From Mesorhizobium sp. YM1C-6-2 (GTDB taxonomy: Bacteria > Pseudomonadota > Alphaproteobacteria > Rhizobiales > Rhizobiaceae): a stretch of DNA of 64,000 bases. A model generated the notes under the pieces. It did not search any database and was not told where the DNA came from. It saw only the letters and a list, made by a program, of their open reading frames with translations. How positions within the stretch are numbered: position 1 is the stretch's first letter; every line of letters begins with the position of its first letter. The stretch spans positions 558,001 through 622,000 of the forward strand of contig NZ_RCIZ01000001.1 of assembly GCF_003666685.1 (NCBI RefSeq). The letters are read 5' to 3'. The position numbers and the translations under genes were made by a program. This document shows, piece after piece, positions 8,489 to 17,263 of the stretch.

Positions 8489-9866
8489 TTGGCGTGCACC
8501 GGTCTTGAAGGTCTACGACGCACGGATTTCCCGCAATCCGATCCCCGGTTACTGTTCATTCCTGCATGAATTCCACAATTGGCCGATCTCACGGCAGCGC
8601 GAAGCGCAGCAAAAGCGGCTTTCGCAACTTTTGCGACACGCTGCACACAACGTACCGCATTATCGCGATGTGCTGGCCGCCGCCGGCGTGGTGCACGGCG
8701 ATCGCGTGAATCTCGAACGTTTTCGGCAAGCGCCGGAGCTTACGCGGGAGATGTTGCGCACGAAATTCGAGCTTCTGAAGAGCGATGATCTAGCCGCGCG
8801 AGCGTGGCACAAGAACAGTTCAGGCGGCAGCAGTGGCGAGCCGGTGACGTTACTTCAGGATCGATACTACAACGACATGAGCCAGGCCTTGACCGAGATG
8901 CACTATTCCTGGGCTGGTCGAGCCGTGGGTGAGCCTTTCGTCAAGCTCTGGGGGTCGGACCGCGATATTCTGTTTGGCACGGTGGGATGGCGCAACAAGC
9001 TCAGCAACTTCATCCGGAATCGGAGGTTGCTCAACTCCTTCGATCTAAGCAGACAACACATGCAGAAATATGTGAAAATCATTCGGCGTGCGCGCCCAGT
9101 CATCATCGAAGCTTACGCCGAAAGCGTCTATGAATTTGCGCGCTACATCAATGCCGCGCAGATCGAGCTGCCCCCGGTCAGAAGCGTCGTCTCGAGCGCC
9201 GGAACGCTCTATCCCTTCATCCGCGAAGAAGTCACGCGTGCCTTCAACTGTCCCGTGCTTAACCGTTACGGCTCGCGCGAGGTCGGCGACCTGGCTGGTG
9301 AGCGGACAGCCGGAGCAGGGATGGAGGTTTTTACCTTTACCCACTTCGTTGAGGTCGTTGATGAAGCAGGTGAGCCCTGCGCCCCAGGCGAAGAAGGTGA
9401 CGTGTTGGTCACGTGCCTGACCAACTATGCCATGCCTATTATTCGCTACCGGATCGGCGACCGCGCTGTGGTCGGCGCGATGATCACCGCGCCGACGCCC
9501 TCGGTCGAAAGATTGGCAACGATAACCGGACGCGTAACGGACGCCTTTGTGCGCGAGGACGGTTCAACCATCCCTGGAAACTTCTTCATACACTTCGTTG
9601 GAGTCGTGCATAATTCCGGCTGGCTGAAGAAGACCCAGATCGTCCAGCAGGACTACGACTCGATTCTGATCAAAATGGTAACCGTGGCGCCGCCGCCGGA
9701 AGGTGCCTTGGAGGAGATTCGCGGTTCGCTACAGCTTGTCATGGGACCGGCATGCCAAGTGACCTTCGAGTTCGTCGAAGCCATTCCGAAGCTGCCTTCA
9801 GGCAAATACCGCTATACGGTGTCGCTCGTTTCCCGGCCACCACCCAGCGCACCTACTCTACAGTAA
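8481..9866 (+). CDS. CapK-like adenylate-forming enzyme (phenylacetate-CoA ligase family)
   Basis: Adenylate-forming enzyme of the PaaK/CapK family, 461 aa. The phosphate-binding loop NSSGGSSGEPV lies near residue 115, the acyl-adenylate region includes SSAGTLYP and NRYGSREVG, and the hinge region contains IIRYRIGDRAVV. CapK-type genes are frequent in capsule and exosortase-linked polysaccharide clusters but their substrates are generally unknown. The reaction expected from the fold is activation of a carboxylate as acyl-AMP, possibly followed by transfer to a thiol or amine. It starts at a GTG preceded by CGGAGG and overlaps the flippase by 8 bases, so the two are coupled. Confidence 0.87.
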   Translation: MLNWRAPVLKVYDARISRNPIPGYCSFLHEFHNWPISRQREAQQKRLSQLLRHAAHNVPHYRDVLAAAGVVHGDRVNLERFRQAPELTREMLRTKFELLKSDDLAARAWHKNSSGGSSGEPVTLLQDRYYNDMSQALTEMHYSWAGRAVGEPFVKLWGSDRDILFGTVGWRNKLSNFIRNRRLLNSFDLSRQHMQKYVKIIRRARPVIIEAYAESVYEFARYINAAQIELPPVRSVVSSAGTLYPFIREEVTRAFNCPVLNRYGSREVGDLAGERTAGAGMEVFTFTHFVEVVDEAGEPCAPGEEGDVLVTCLTNYAMPIIRYRIGDRAVVGAMITAPTPSVERLATITGRVTDAFVREDGSTIPGNFFIHFVGVVHNSGWLKKTQIVQQDYDSILIKMVTVAPPPEGALEEIRGSLQLVMGPACQVTFEFVEAIPKLPSGKYRYTVSLVSRPPPSAPTLQ

Positions 9867-9995
9867 GCGTCTGAGGTTCGCGTTGACCGCTCGTCGGAGG
9901 AAGCCGCCTTCGCTGCGCGCAACTCGTGATGACGGTCCTTCACGTCATATCGATGCTGGTTGGTACTGGACACGTTGCGACAGCGTCTTGCTCAT

Positions 9996-11918
9996 TCAGC
10001 CTGGAGCGGGCTGCGTTGCCGAGGGCGGCCCTTGTAAAAAGGCGTCACTGTCCGCATAGGTGCGCGACCACGCATCCAGAAAGAGGAACCGCCACAACAG
10101 CGGCCCGAAGTCCCGCCCATCCGCCGAGGCGTGGGCCGCGATGATGCGTTCCATGCACATCACATCCCAGAAACCGCGCGCCTTCGCCTCCTGGGAAAGC
10201 AGCCGTTCGCGCAGGAATATCTGCCCGCTTCGCTGCCGGAACCAGGCGTGAAGCGGAACGCCAAAGCCGCGCTTGCTGCCGCGCTGCACCTGCGTCGGCA
10301 ACAGCCGCTCCGCCAGCTTTCGCAGGGGGAGCTTGCCCTCGCGGGAGTTGAGGAGTGCCGAACGGGGCAACTTCGCGGCCCATTCGACGACGCGGTAATC
10401 CAGGAATGGCGAACGCACCTCGATAGAGTGCGCCATCGAGGCTCGGTCCATCTTCACAAGGATGTCATCCGGCAGATATAGCGCGTAATCCAGCGCTTGT
10501 TGACGCGCCTGAATCGTTTGCCCGCGCGTGGCGCGCCACCGGTCCCAGAGCGGCGCGCCTGCCGCCGCGAAATGGTCGCGCACAATGGGGCCGATGGCGA
10601 GTTGCAGTGCCGGATCGGCGGGGACGCCATCAAAGGCGGCGGCGTAGCCCCCGTCCCGCAGACCACTTTTCAGCAGACGATAACGGCGCGATGAAAGAGC
10701 CGGCAACATTTGCGACAGCCCGCGCATCGCCCAACCAATCGGGGCGGGTAACGTTGCAAGCCAACGGTACCGTTGCGCCTCCACGTAACGACGGTAGCCG
10801 CCAAACGCCTCGTCGCCGCCATCCCCTGCCAGAAAGACTGTCGCATGCTCTGCAGCCGCCTCGCAGAGGGCAAAGGTAGGCAGCGCAGATGCGTCGCCGA
10901 ACGGCTCGTCGTAGAACCAGGCGAGGCGGTCTATATTGGAGAGGCTGGCGGGCTGTTGCATGATGAGGCGGTGCTCCAACCCGGCACGCTCGGCCGTGGC
11001 GCGGGCAAAGTCGCTCTCGTCGTAATCACGCTCTGAAAAGCCTACGGTGAGTGCAAGTGGGCGCCTTCCCTCCGCGGCCCCACCCGCCAGGGCAGCCACC
11101 AGCCCGCTATCAATGCCGCCGGATAGGAAAATGCCGACGGGAACGTCACTTCGAAGACGAATCCGGGTGGCGTCGGTCAGGAGGGCCAGCAGGTCGTCCA
11201 GTTGGGCAGACGACAGCGCATCCGTGCCAGCCTCGTCCGCCGCCACCTGCCAGTATTGGCCCAATCGGGCGCGGTGCGGCTCGTCCAGTCTCCCAGTCAG
11301 ATAGTGTGCGGGCGGCAGCTTTTGATAGCCTTTGAAGATGCATCGCTCGGTAGAGAGATAGTTCAGCGCCAGATACTCGGCGACTGCGGCAGGATCCACT
11401 TCACGCGGAGCGTCAGACCATGCGAGCAGCGCCTTCAGCTCCGAGGCGAAGCGCAAACTTCCTTGCCCCAGATGATAGTACAGCGGCTTCACGCCCAAAC
11501 GGTCTCTTGCAATGATGAAGGTCCGCGCGTGGGTATCCACGAAGGCGAATCCAAACATGCCATTGAGGCGGTGCAGTGCCTGCGCACCCTCCTGCGCCAG
11601 AAGACGAACCAGCACTTCAGTGTCTGAGCCGCTTTGGAACCGTTCGCCCTCGCGCTCCAGCGTTTGCCGCAGCTCGATATAGTTATAAATTTCGCCGTTG
11701 AAGATGAGCCAGTAACGACCCTCAGGCGACACCATTGGCTGATGGCCAAGCGGGCTCAGGTCGAGGATGCTGAGGCGACGGAAGCCCAGCCCCCAATCCG
11801 CCCCGCTTTCGTAGCCCGCATCATCCGGCCCGCGATGCTGAAGCAGCCTTGATAGGACCCCGATCCTTTCGTCGCCGCCACAAGGTTTCTTGCCGAACCA
11901 GCCGAATAATCCACACAT
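9996..11918 (-). CDS. asnB: Asparagine synthase (glutamine-hydrolysing)
   Basis: Class II amidotransferase of 640 aa. It has the N-terminal Cys2 nucleophile (MCGLFGWFG), QHRGPDD and FNGEIYN of the glutaminase domain, and the pyrophosphatase-loop motif LSGGIDSG of the synthetase domain. It transfers glutamine-derived ammonia to an adenylated carboxylate, classically aspartate to asparagine. AsnB paralogues in polysaccharide clusters are often thought to amidate a glycan uronic acid or linked amino acid instead; that is inference here. It is convergent with the CapK-like gene and transcribed alone. The C-terminus past residue 600 is not conserved. Confidence 0.9.
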   Translation of the reverse strand: MCGLFGWFGKKPCGGDERIGVLSRLLQHRGPDDAGYESGADWGLGFRRLSILDLSPLGHQPMVSPEGRYWLIFNGEIYNYIELRQTLEREGERFQSGSDTEVLVRLLAQEGAQALHRLNGMFGFAFVDTHARTFIIARDRLGVKPLYYHLGQGSLRFASELKALLAWSDAPREVDPAAVAEYLALNYLSTERCIFKGYQKLPPAHYLTGRLDEPHRARLGQYWQVAADEAGTDALSSAQLDDLLALLTDATRIRLRSDVPVGIFLSGGIDSGLVAALAGGAAEGRRPLALTVGFSERDYDESDFARATAERAGLEHRLIMQQPASLSNIDRLAWFYDEPFGDASALPTFALCEAAAEHATVFLAGDGGDEAFGGYRRYVEAQRYRWLATLPAPIGWAMRGLSQMLPALSSRRYRLLKSGLRDGGYAAAFDGVPADPALQLAIGPIVRDHFAAAGAPLWDRWRATRGQTIQARQQALDYALYLPDDILVKMDRASMAHSIEVRSPFLDYRVVEWAAKLPRSALLNSREGKLPLRKLAERLLPTQVQRGSKRGFGVPLHAWFRQRSGQIFLRERLLSQEAKARGFWDVMCMERIIAAHASADGRDFGPLLWRFLFLDAWSRTYADSDAFLQGPPSATQPAPG

Positions 11919-12603
11919 GTGCTTACCCGCTTATTCTGCCACGATTACCGCCGCTGAATGTCGGCGTATGGTTCCGCGAGGCTAGTGACCTAGGCTGCCG
12001 TCTGGACGCGAACGAGGAGCGTGATCGAACGGAGTCTGCTGGGTAGCATGGTTCTTGACGTCGCCTCCGCGAGGCCAAATCGTTGCGCGATGATCTTGTT
12101 CGCACTGCCAAGGCTGAGGTGCCTCAGCGCTTGTTACCTTAGCCCAAGCGAGAACATATGAACGGGATAGGTTTACCGGACAAAAGTCCGGCGCGACGTG
12201 TGATGCACGTGAGCTTATGAAGGACGGCATGGCACCCTACCGCCGTTAGCTGCCACCTAACAGCTATGAATAAGCTGTCTCGTCCCACATAGGACTAAAG
12301 CTCCCACAGCCAGCTATTTGTTAACAGGCTCTTCCACAGCGGTCGAGGTTTATCTCGCTGAAGAGGCAGTGAAACGGTGCGCCAGGTTAGCACAATTGCA
12401 TATGCGCCGCCTTTTACGTGTGGAGCACAACTACGCTGCCGCTACCACTGGACGGAACGTCGGCATCTCGAAGAATCCGGTTAGCCGTAAGTCCCCATCG
12501 ATCAAGGAGGTCCGCTGGTATCGTCGCAGCTTTACCGTTGGCGGCCGCGGCGTTGCGTCACCGATTGGCGGGTCACTCGAATGGTGCCGGCCGGAGACGA
12601 CAC
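11919..12603. other. Gene-poor spacer at the right edge of the polysaccharide cluster
   Basis: About 685 bases with no gene I can support. Frames up to 98 codons (for example 12318-12614) show no recognisable family, no ribosome site and odd composition. I found no transposase fragment or terminal repeats by eye. The stretch ends at a truncated LysR gene, so decayed DNA at an old recombination edge is a reasonable reading. Confidence 0.45.
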
Positions 12604-13440
12604 CTAAGCGCTAGGCAGCGGCTGATTCATTTCTGAAGTTACAAAGCCGGTATCATGCATAGCCGCGCCGATGATTTCGACCATGCGCGGAATCGCTCGC
12701 GCGCCGCTACCCCGAGGATAGGCGATCATGATCTCCTGGAGCGGCAGAGGCGGATGGATTGCCAACTCGACCAGCTCGCCGGAGACGAGGTAGTCCTGGA
12801 CCACGCAGGTGGGCAAGACACAGACGCTTCCGCCTGAAACGGCCACGTTTGTTATAGCGGCGATGGAATTGCAGGTGCTGACCTTGGCCGGGATCAGGCC
12901 ATGACTCGCGAACCAGTCCATCAGGATGGAGAAGGTAGGGGAAGGCGATGGATTGGTCAGGATTGGCAACTGCTTGATGTCATCCGGCGAAAGTGCTCGG
13001 GCTGGTAGCCCGATGGCGGGGCTCGCTACCCACAGGATCGACTGCTGGCCCAGGGTCTCGAACCGGAACGCCCTGGTCAATTCTGGCTGGGCGAGGATGG
13101 CGAGGTCCAGCAAGCCCTCCTCCAGCCGCTGGGCGAGCACCCGGCTGTTGTCCACCGTCATGGCGAGATTGAGCTCAGGATGCAGGCTTTCCAGAGCCGC
13201 CATGAAGCGCGGCAGACAACAAAGGGCGAAGCTGTCGGGTACGCCAAAGCGCATGAGGCCTCGAAGCGGACCGACATCACGCACGTGCCCGTCCAGGTCG
13301 CCAAGCAGCGAAATCACCCGCTCGACATGGTCGAACATGGCTCTCCCCTTGTCGGTCATGCGGACACCGCGACTGCTTCTTGCAAACAGCGCTCCGCCCG
13401 CTTCCGCTTCGAGTTCACGGATGCGGATCGAGATCGAGGG
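12604..13440 (-). pseudogene. LysR-type regulator lacking the start of its HTH domain
   Basis: The substrate-binding domain of a LysR-type transcriptional regulator is intact up to the stop. Reading upstream, the frame enters the end of the wing-helix domain (SIRIRELEAEAGGALFARS, then RGVRMTDKG). It then meets a TAA at 13441-13443, where a full-length protein would continue for about 30 more residues including the first DNA-binding helices. An ATG at 13359 could express only the effector domain. The break coincides with the left end of the AraC-type remnant on the other strand. I call it a pseudogene: without the HTH it cannot bind DNA in the normal way. Confidence 0.8.
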
Positions 13441-14234
13441 TTATCCGCGCCCGCGGTGTCATGAATCCCGATCTCGTCACCATCGGCATGTTGATCGAGA
13501 GCAGCGGGGAAGTGATGCAATGGGACTACGATGTTGTGCCCGGTGACATCGTGGTATTTCCCAAAGGAGTGGAGCAGGAGGGGCGTTTCACGGGCCGTTC
13601 GCGCTATGTCACTGTCACGCTCGGCGAAGAGGAACTCGCAGCGTATTCCACCGGCGAAAGGGCGCTGCAGGACCCGGAATTCTGGACGAGAATCCATCGA
13701 TGCCGCCCCTCGCCGTCCGGTCGCGACTTCACCCAGCGCGAGATCGTCAGCAAAGTCGCGCAGCTGCGCGATGGCGACATACCGGCTTCTCCCGACGCTG
13801 TGGACTATTTCCGGCGCTCGCTTCTCGAAGCTTTCGTCGCTGGCATTTTGGATGGGCAGGCCAGCCTGGACTCGGAACGTACTTCGCACATCGCTTCAAG
13901 GATCGTGCGCGCGGTCGAGGACTATGTGGACCGGACGAAGCCGGATCGGCCGATCCACATATCAGAACTTTGCCTGGCGCTTCACGTGCCGCGGCGCACT
14001 CTCCACCGGGCGTTTCATGAAACGCTCGGTGTCGGCCCCATGGAGTATATCCGCTTGCGGCGGCTCGCTGCAGTACACCGTTCGTTATCCAATCCCTATT
14101 CCGCGCCGATGAGCGTGACGCAGGCGGCATTGAGCGCGGGCTTCACCGATCTCGGCCGGTTCTCCACATATTATCGCAGGATCTACGGTGAATCGCCGTC
14201 TCTGACGCGCAGACGGACAGCCGAACTGAACTAG
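13440..14234 (+). pseudogene. AraC-family regulator lacking its N-terminus
   Basis: AraC/XylS-type regulator with an intact C-terminal double HTH: ISELCLALHVPRRTLHRAFHETLGVGPMEYIRLRRL, split here only for reading, then VTQAALSAGFTDLGRFSTYYRRIYGESP. The sensor half begins abruptly at about VIRARGVMNPDLVTIG, immediately at the point where the opposite-strand LysR remnant ends. Relatives of this kind are usually about 320-330 aa; from the ATG at 13461 only 257 aa remain, so roughly 70-80 N-terminal residues appear lost. The residual frame could still make a DNA-binding protein, so loss of function is likely but not certain. No ribosome site is evident before 13461. Confidence 0.7.
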
Positions 14235-14423
14235 GCGAGAAATTCCATACAAAGATCGTGTCGGCATTGGCGAAATCCTGGACGGCTCATGCCTTGGTAT
14301 GTTGGGCAAACCTTCTACTGATGCAGTGCTTGAAAAATCCGAGGATTGTCACTTGCGAGAAGCGCTCAACCGGACTGGTGCATGCATGCTGGAGGCGCGC
14401 CAGCGGCCGTCAGCCACCGCCTC

Positions 14424-15185
14424 TCAGCCCAACTCGCCAGGGCGCAGCGTCAGGATCGACACGCCGGAAGCCGTGACGGCGACGGTGTGCTCGAACTGTG
14501 CCGAAAGCGATCCGTCCTTCGTCACGACGGTCCAGCCGTCGGCCTCGGTTCTCACGCTTCGCCGACCGGAATTGAGCATCGGCTCGATCGTGAAAACCAT
14601 GCCTTCACGGAGCACGATCCCCGTTCCCGGCTTTCCGAAGTGCAGCACCTGCGGTTCCTCATGCATCTTCCGGCCGATGCCGTGGCCGCAATATTCATGC
14701 ACCACCGAATAGCCGTTTCGCTTGGCATGTCGCTCGATCGCAAAGCCGATGTCGCCGAGCCGCGCACCCGGGCGAACCGCCCGGATGCCCTTCCACATGG
14801 CTTCTTGCGTGGTCTGGACCAGTTTCCTGGCGGCTGGGCTCACCTCGCCCACGAGGTAGGTTTTGCTGGAATCCGCGATATAGCCGTTCTTTTCGAGCGT
14901 GATGTCGAAATTGACGATATCGCCGCTCCGAAGCACCTCCGATTGCGATGGGACGCCATGGCAGACCACATCGTTCACCGAAGAATTCAACACGAAACCG
15001 TAGCCGTACTGGCCCTTGCTCGCGGGCCTTGCCCGGAGATCGTGGACGATGAAGCGCTCGACCATCTCGTTGACCTGGAGCGTCGACATGCCGGCTAGCG
15101 CGGTTCGGTCGAGCAGTCCGAACACGGATGCCAGCAGCCGGCCGGACTCGGCCAGCAGGGCCAGTTCCCGAGGCTGCTTCGTCAT
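14424..15185 (-). CDS. map: Type I methionine aminopeptidase, coupled to a ParD-like gene
   Basis: Methionine aminopeptidase of 253 aa that removes N-terminal methionine from nascent proteins. All five metal ligands of the type I enzyme are present: Asp94, Asp105, His168, Glu201 and Glu232 (E. coli D97, D108, H171, E204, E235 by alignment from memory), with CGHGIG around the histidine. It has no N-terminal zinc-finger extension. The start at 15185 is chosen because the ATG overlaps the stop of the ParD-like gene (ATGA); the frame stays open further upstream but that part overlaps the small gene. The housekeeping map gene usually sits elsewhere, so this is probably an accessory copy. See findings for the toxin-antitoxin-like arrangement. 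Confidence 0.9.
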   Translation of the reverse strand: MTKQPRELALLAESGRLLASVFGLLDRTALAGMSTLQVNEMVERFIVHDLRARPASKGQYGYGFVLNSSVNDVVCHGVPSQSEVLRSGDIVNFDITLEKNGYIADSSKTYLVGEVSPAARKLVQTTQEAMWKGIRAVRPGARLGDIGFAIERHAKRNGYSVVHEYCGHGIGRKMHEEPQVLHFGKPGTGIVLREGMVFTIEPMLNSGRRSVRTEADGWTVVTKDGSLSAQFEHTVAVTASGVSILTLRPGELG

Positions 15186-15394
15186 GCCTCGGTCACGCCA
15201 AGTGATTGGGTCGAAACGCCCGCGGAGCTCAGTTCGCGCTCGATGATCTCGGTGAAGCTCAACGACGGATTGGTCTCGCACAGCATGCCGATCTTGATCC
15301 AGTAGACGGCCTGCGCGTTGATCGAGCGACACGATACCTTGCTCGCCCTGCGCAGCTGGTCGTGCAGATCGTCATCTATGTTCACGATGCCCAT
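15182..15394 (-). CDS. ParD-like antitoxin-family protein
   Basis: Small protein of 70 aa resembling the ParD-like family (ribbon-helix-helix type antitoxins). The N-terminal strand is GIVNIDDDLHDQLRRASKV, followed by the family signature SCRSINAQAVYWIKIGML. The ATG is preceded by GGAG at six bases. Its stop overlaps the methionine aminopeptidase start. A 32-bp near-perfect palindrome begins 9 bases upstream of the ATG, the usual position for autoregulation by a ribbon-helix-helix protein. No ParE-type toxin is adjacent; the partner position is taken by the aminopeptidase. Family assignment is from recognised sequence pattern. Confidence 0.8.
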   Translation of the reverse strand: MGIVNIDDDLHDQLRRASKVSCRSINAQAVYWIKIGMLCETNPSLSFTEIIERELSSAGVSTQSLGVTEA

Positions 15395-15402
15395 TTCGGC
15401 TC

Positions 15403-15434
15403 CAATATACGATTCGTATACGAAATGTATATTG
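15403..15434. promoter_or_regulatory. 32-bp near-perfect palindrome, probable operator of the ParD-like/map operon
   Basis: The outer arms CAATATAC (15403-15410) and GTATATTG (15427-15434) are exact inverse complements. Between them is the self-complementary dodecamer TTCGTATACGAA (15413-15424), flanked by two unmatched dinucleotides (GA and AT). The only mismatches in 32 bases are those two spacer pairs. It lies just upstream of the ParD-like start codon and also 123 bases before the divergent SDR gene. Confidence 0.75.
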
Positions 15435-15556
15435 ATTGCACGGCGATGCCAACGGGCTCGCCGGTTTGGGGAAAATTCCGGTAATCTGGACTATTGTCTG
15501 GAGAATCGGACTCGATTAGCTTGCGCCGGATCGACATTGCAACCGATGAGTATCGC

Positions 15557-16312
15557 ATGCCTGGATTTCCTTCGCCTTACACAGTTGCCGTTGTTGGCGC
15601 GGCAAGCGGGATCGGACGATCTGCGGCTATGCTGCTGGGTGGGCGAGGGGTCACGGTCGTCTGCCTCGATCGCGACATCAGCGGTGCAGCGGGTACGGCC
15701 GACGAAATCACGGCGGCGGGCGGAAGTGCCAAGGCTCATGCCATCGATATCGTTGACGCGGCCGCTCAATCCATCGTCTGGGAAAAGGTCGTCAGCGAAA
15801 GCGGGCAGCTTCACGCTGTGGTCAATTGCGCCGGCGTCACCGGCAAGGCGAATCTCAAGGCGCATCAGGTCGATCCGGACGATTTCGACTTCGTCTACCG
15901 CATCAATCTCCTCGGGCCGCTGCTCGTCTCTCAGGCTGTGCTGCCCCATATGCTCGAAAAGAACTATGGGCGGATACTTCACATCGCTTCCATCGCCGGC
16001 AAGGAGGGCAACGCCGGCATGACAGCCTATTCGGCGACCAAGGCCGGCGTGATCGGTCTCGTTAAGTCGATGGGCAAGGACTATGCGGAGACCGGCATAA
16101 CCGTCAACGCGCTGGCGCCCGCCGTCATCCGCACGCCGATGGTGGCGGCGCTGCCCGAAGCGCAGGTGAAGTACATGACTGACAAGATCCCGATGAAGCG
16201 TTGCGGCGAACTCGACGAGGCGGCGGAGATGATCGCCTGGATCGTGTCGCCGGCGTGCAGCTTCACCACCGGCTTCACCTTCGATCTTTCCGGCGGACGC
16301 GCCGTTTACTGA
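15557..16312 (+). CDS. SDR-family NAD(P)-dependent oxidoreductase
   Basis: Classical short-chain dehydrogenase/reductase of 251 aa. It shows the cofactor loop VGAASGIGRS, NCAGVTG, the catalytic Ser in HIASIAGK, and Tyr-x3-Lys in AYSATKAGV. The Asp in CLDRD after the second strand favours NAD(H). The C-terminus ends DLSGGRAVY. The ATG at 15557 directly precedes the Rossmann domain; upstream in-frame codons to 15494 read as leader. Members of this type act on sugar acids, hydroxy acids or 3-oxoacyl substrates; the substrate cannot be told. It diverges from the ParD-like gene and precedes an IclR regulator that may control it. Confidence 0.85.
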   Translation: MPGFPSPYTVAVVGAASGIGRSAAMLLGGRGVTVVCLDRDISGAAGTADEITAAGGSAKAHAIDIVDAAAQSIVWEKVVSESGQLHAVVNCAGVTGKANLKAHQVDPDDFDFVYRINLLGPLLVSQAVLPHMLEKNYGRILHIASIAGKEGNAGMTAYSATKAGVIGLVKSMGKDYAETGITVNALAPAVIRTPMVAALPEAQVKYMTDKIPMKRCGELDEAAEMIAWIVSPACSFTTGFTFDLSGGRAVY

Positions 16313-16453
16313 GGGTGAATATGAGCAGGATTGCCCGCATCTGATGCGCCAGACCGACCGGTAGTTCGAGAACTCGCTGGCGTCCGGTTTCCGGGCGGCA
16401 ACCGTAACGTTTCCGAATGCTGGATGTGGTCTGTGATCCTGGAAAGCAAGAAT

Positions 16454-17263
16454 ATGCGCACTCCTTTGAAATCGAAAGCCAAGACCCAACCCGAGACGGT
16501 TGCCGAGGATGAAAACATCGGCTCGCGCAGCGTCCGCCGAGCTCTCGACATCCTGGAGCTGATGCTGCAGCGCGGCGAGCCGATCACCGTGGCGCAGATC
16601 GTCACCGAGCTTTCGATCCCGAAGTCGACTGCCTACGAGCTTGTCCGCACGCTGTCCGAGAGTGATTATCTGGCGCCTTCCGGCCGCGGCAGCGGGCTGT
16701 TTCTCGGGCGCAAGCTCTTCGAGCTCGGCATGGCCTACCGCGGCCATGTCGATCTGTTGAGGGACGGCTCCCGGATCGCCGAGCAGTTGCGGGACGAGAC
16801 CGGCGAGACCGTCCAGCTGTCGGTTCTCGACAACGACCTGATGATGGTGCTGCTGAAGGAAGAAGGGGTGCGGCCCCTGCGCATTATCAGCAAGGTCGGC
16901 TCCCGTGTTCCGGTCAACTGGGCGGCGGCGGGCCGGCTGCTGGTGTCGGACATGGATGACAAGGCGCTGGCCAAGCTGCTCAGCTCGACCGTTCAGCCTT
17001 CGCCGACCGGCCGCGCCGCCACGGACGTGAAGAAGCTCATCACCCAGATCAGGAAGTTTCGCAAGCAAGGCTACGCCACCGAGCTCAACGAGACCAACGA
17101 GCATGCCGGCTGTGTCGCGGCGCCGGTCATCGATGTCTCGGGACACTGCATCGCGGCGCTGTCGGTGGTTGCGCCCGAGCAGCGGCTGACACGGCCGAAC
17201 CGCGACTACCTGATCGAGCGGGTCATGAACGCCGCGGAAAATCTGTCGCGCCGGCTCGCCTGA
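16454..17263 (+). CDS. IclR-family transcriptional regulator
   Basis: IclR-type regulator of 269 aa: an N-terminal winged HTH (SRSVRRALDILELM, then VTELSIPKSTAYELVRTL) and a C-terminal effector-binding domain with TGETVQLSVLDN and the conserved region near AGCVAAPVIDVSG. The ATG at 16454 is preceded by GGAAAG at seven bases; the frame stays open to 16331 but that section is not conserved. It lies 141 bases downstream of the SDR gene on the same strand. IclR proteins commonly regulate the adjacent catabolic gene. Confidence 0.88.
   Translation: MRTPLKSKAKTQPETVAEDENIGSRSVRRALDILELMLQRGEPITVAQIVTELSIPKSTAYELVRTLSESDYLAPSGRGSGLFLGRKLFELGMAYRGHVDLLRDGSRIAEQLRDETGETVQLSVLDNDLMMVLLKEEGVRPLRIISKVGSRVPVNWAAAGRLLVSDMDDKALAKLLSSTVQPSPTGRAATDVKKLITQIRKFRKQGYATELNETNEHAGCVAAPVIDVSGHCIAALSVVAPEQRLTRPNRDYLIERVMNAAENLSRRLA

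Noticed and set aside
12318-12614. A 98-codon frame in the spacer left of the truncated LysR gene
   Set aside because: No recognisable family or ribosome site; I could not tie it to a transposase either.
15491-17146. A 551-codon minus-strand frame opposite the SDR and IclR genes
   Set aside because: Both opposite-strand genes have full family motifs; this frame has none.
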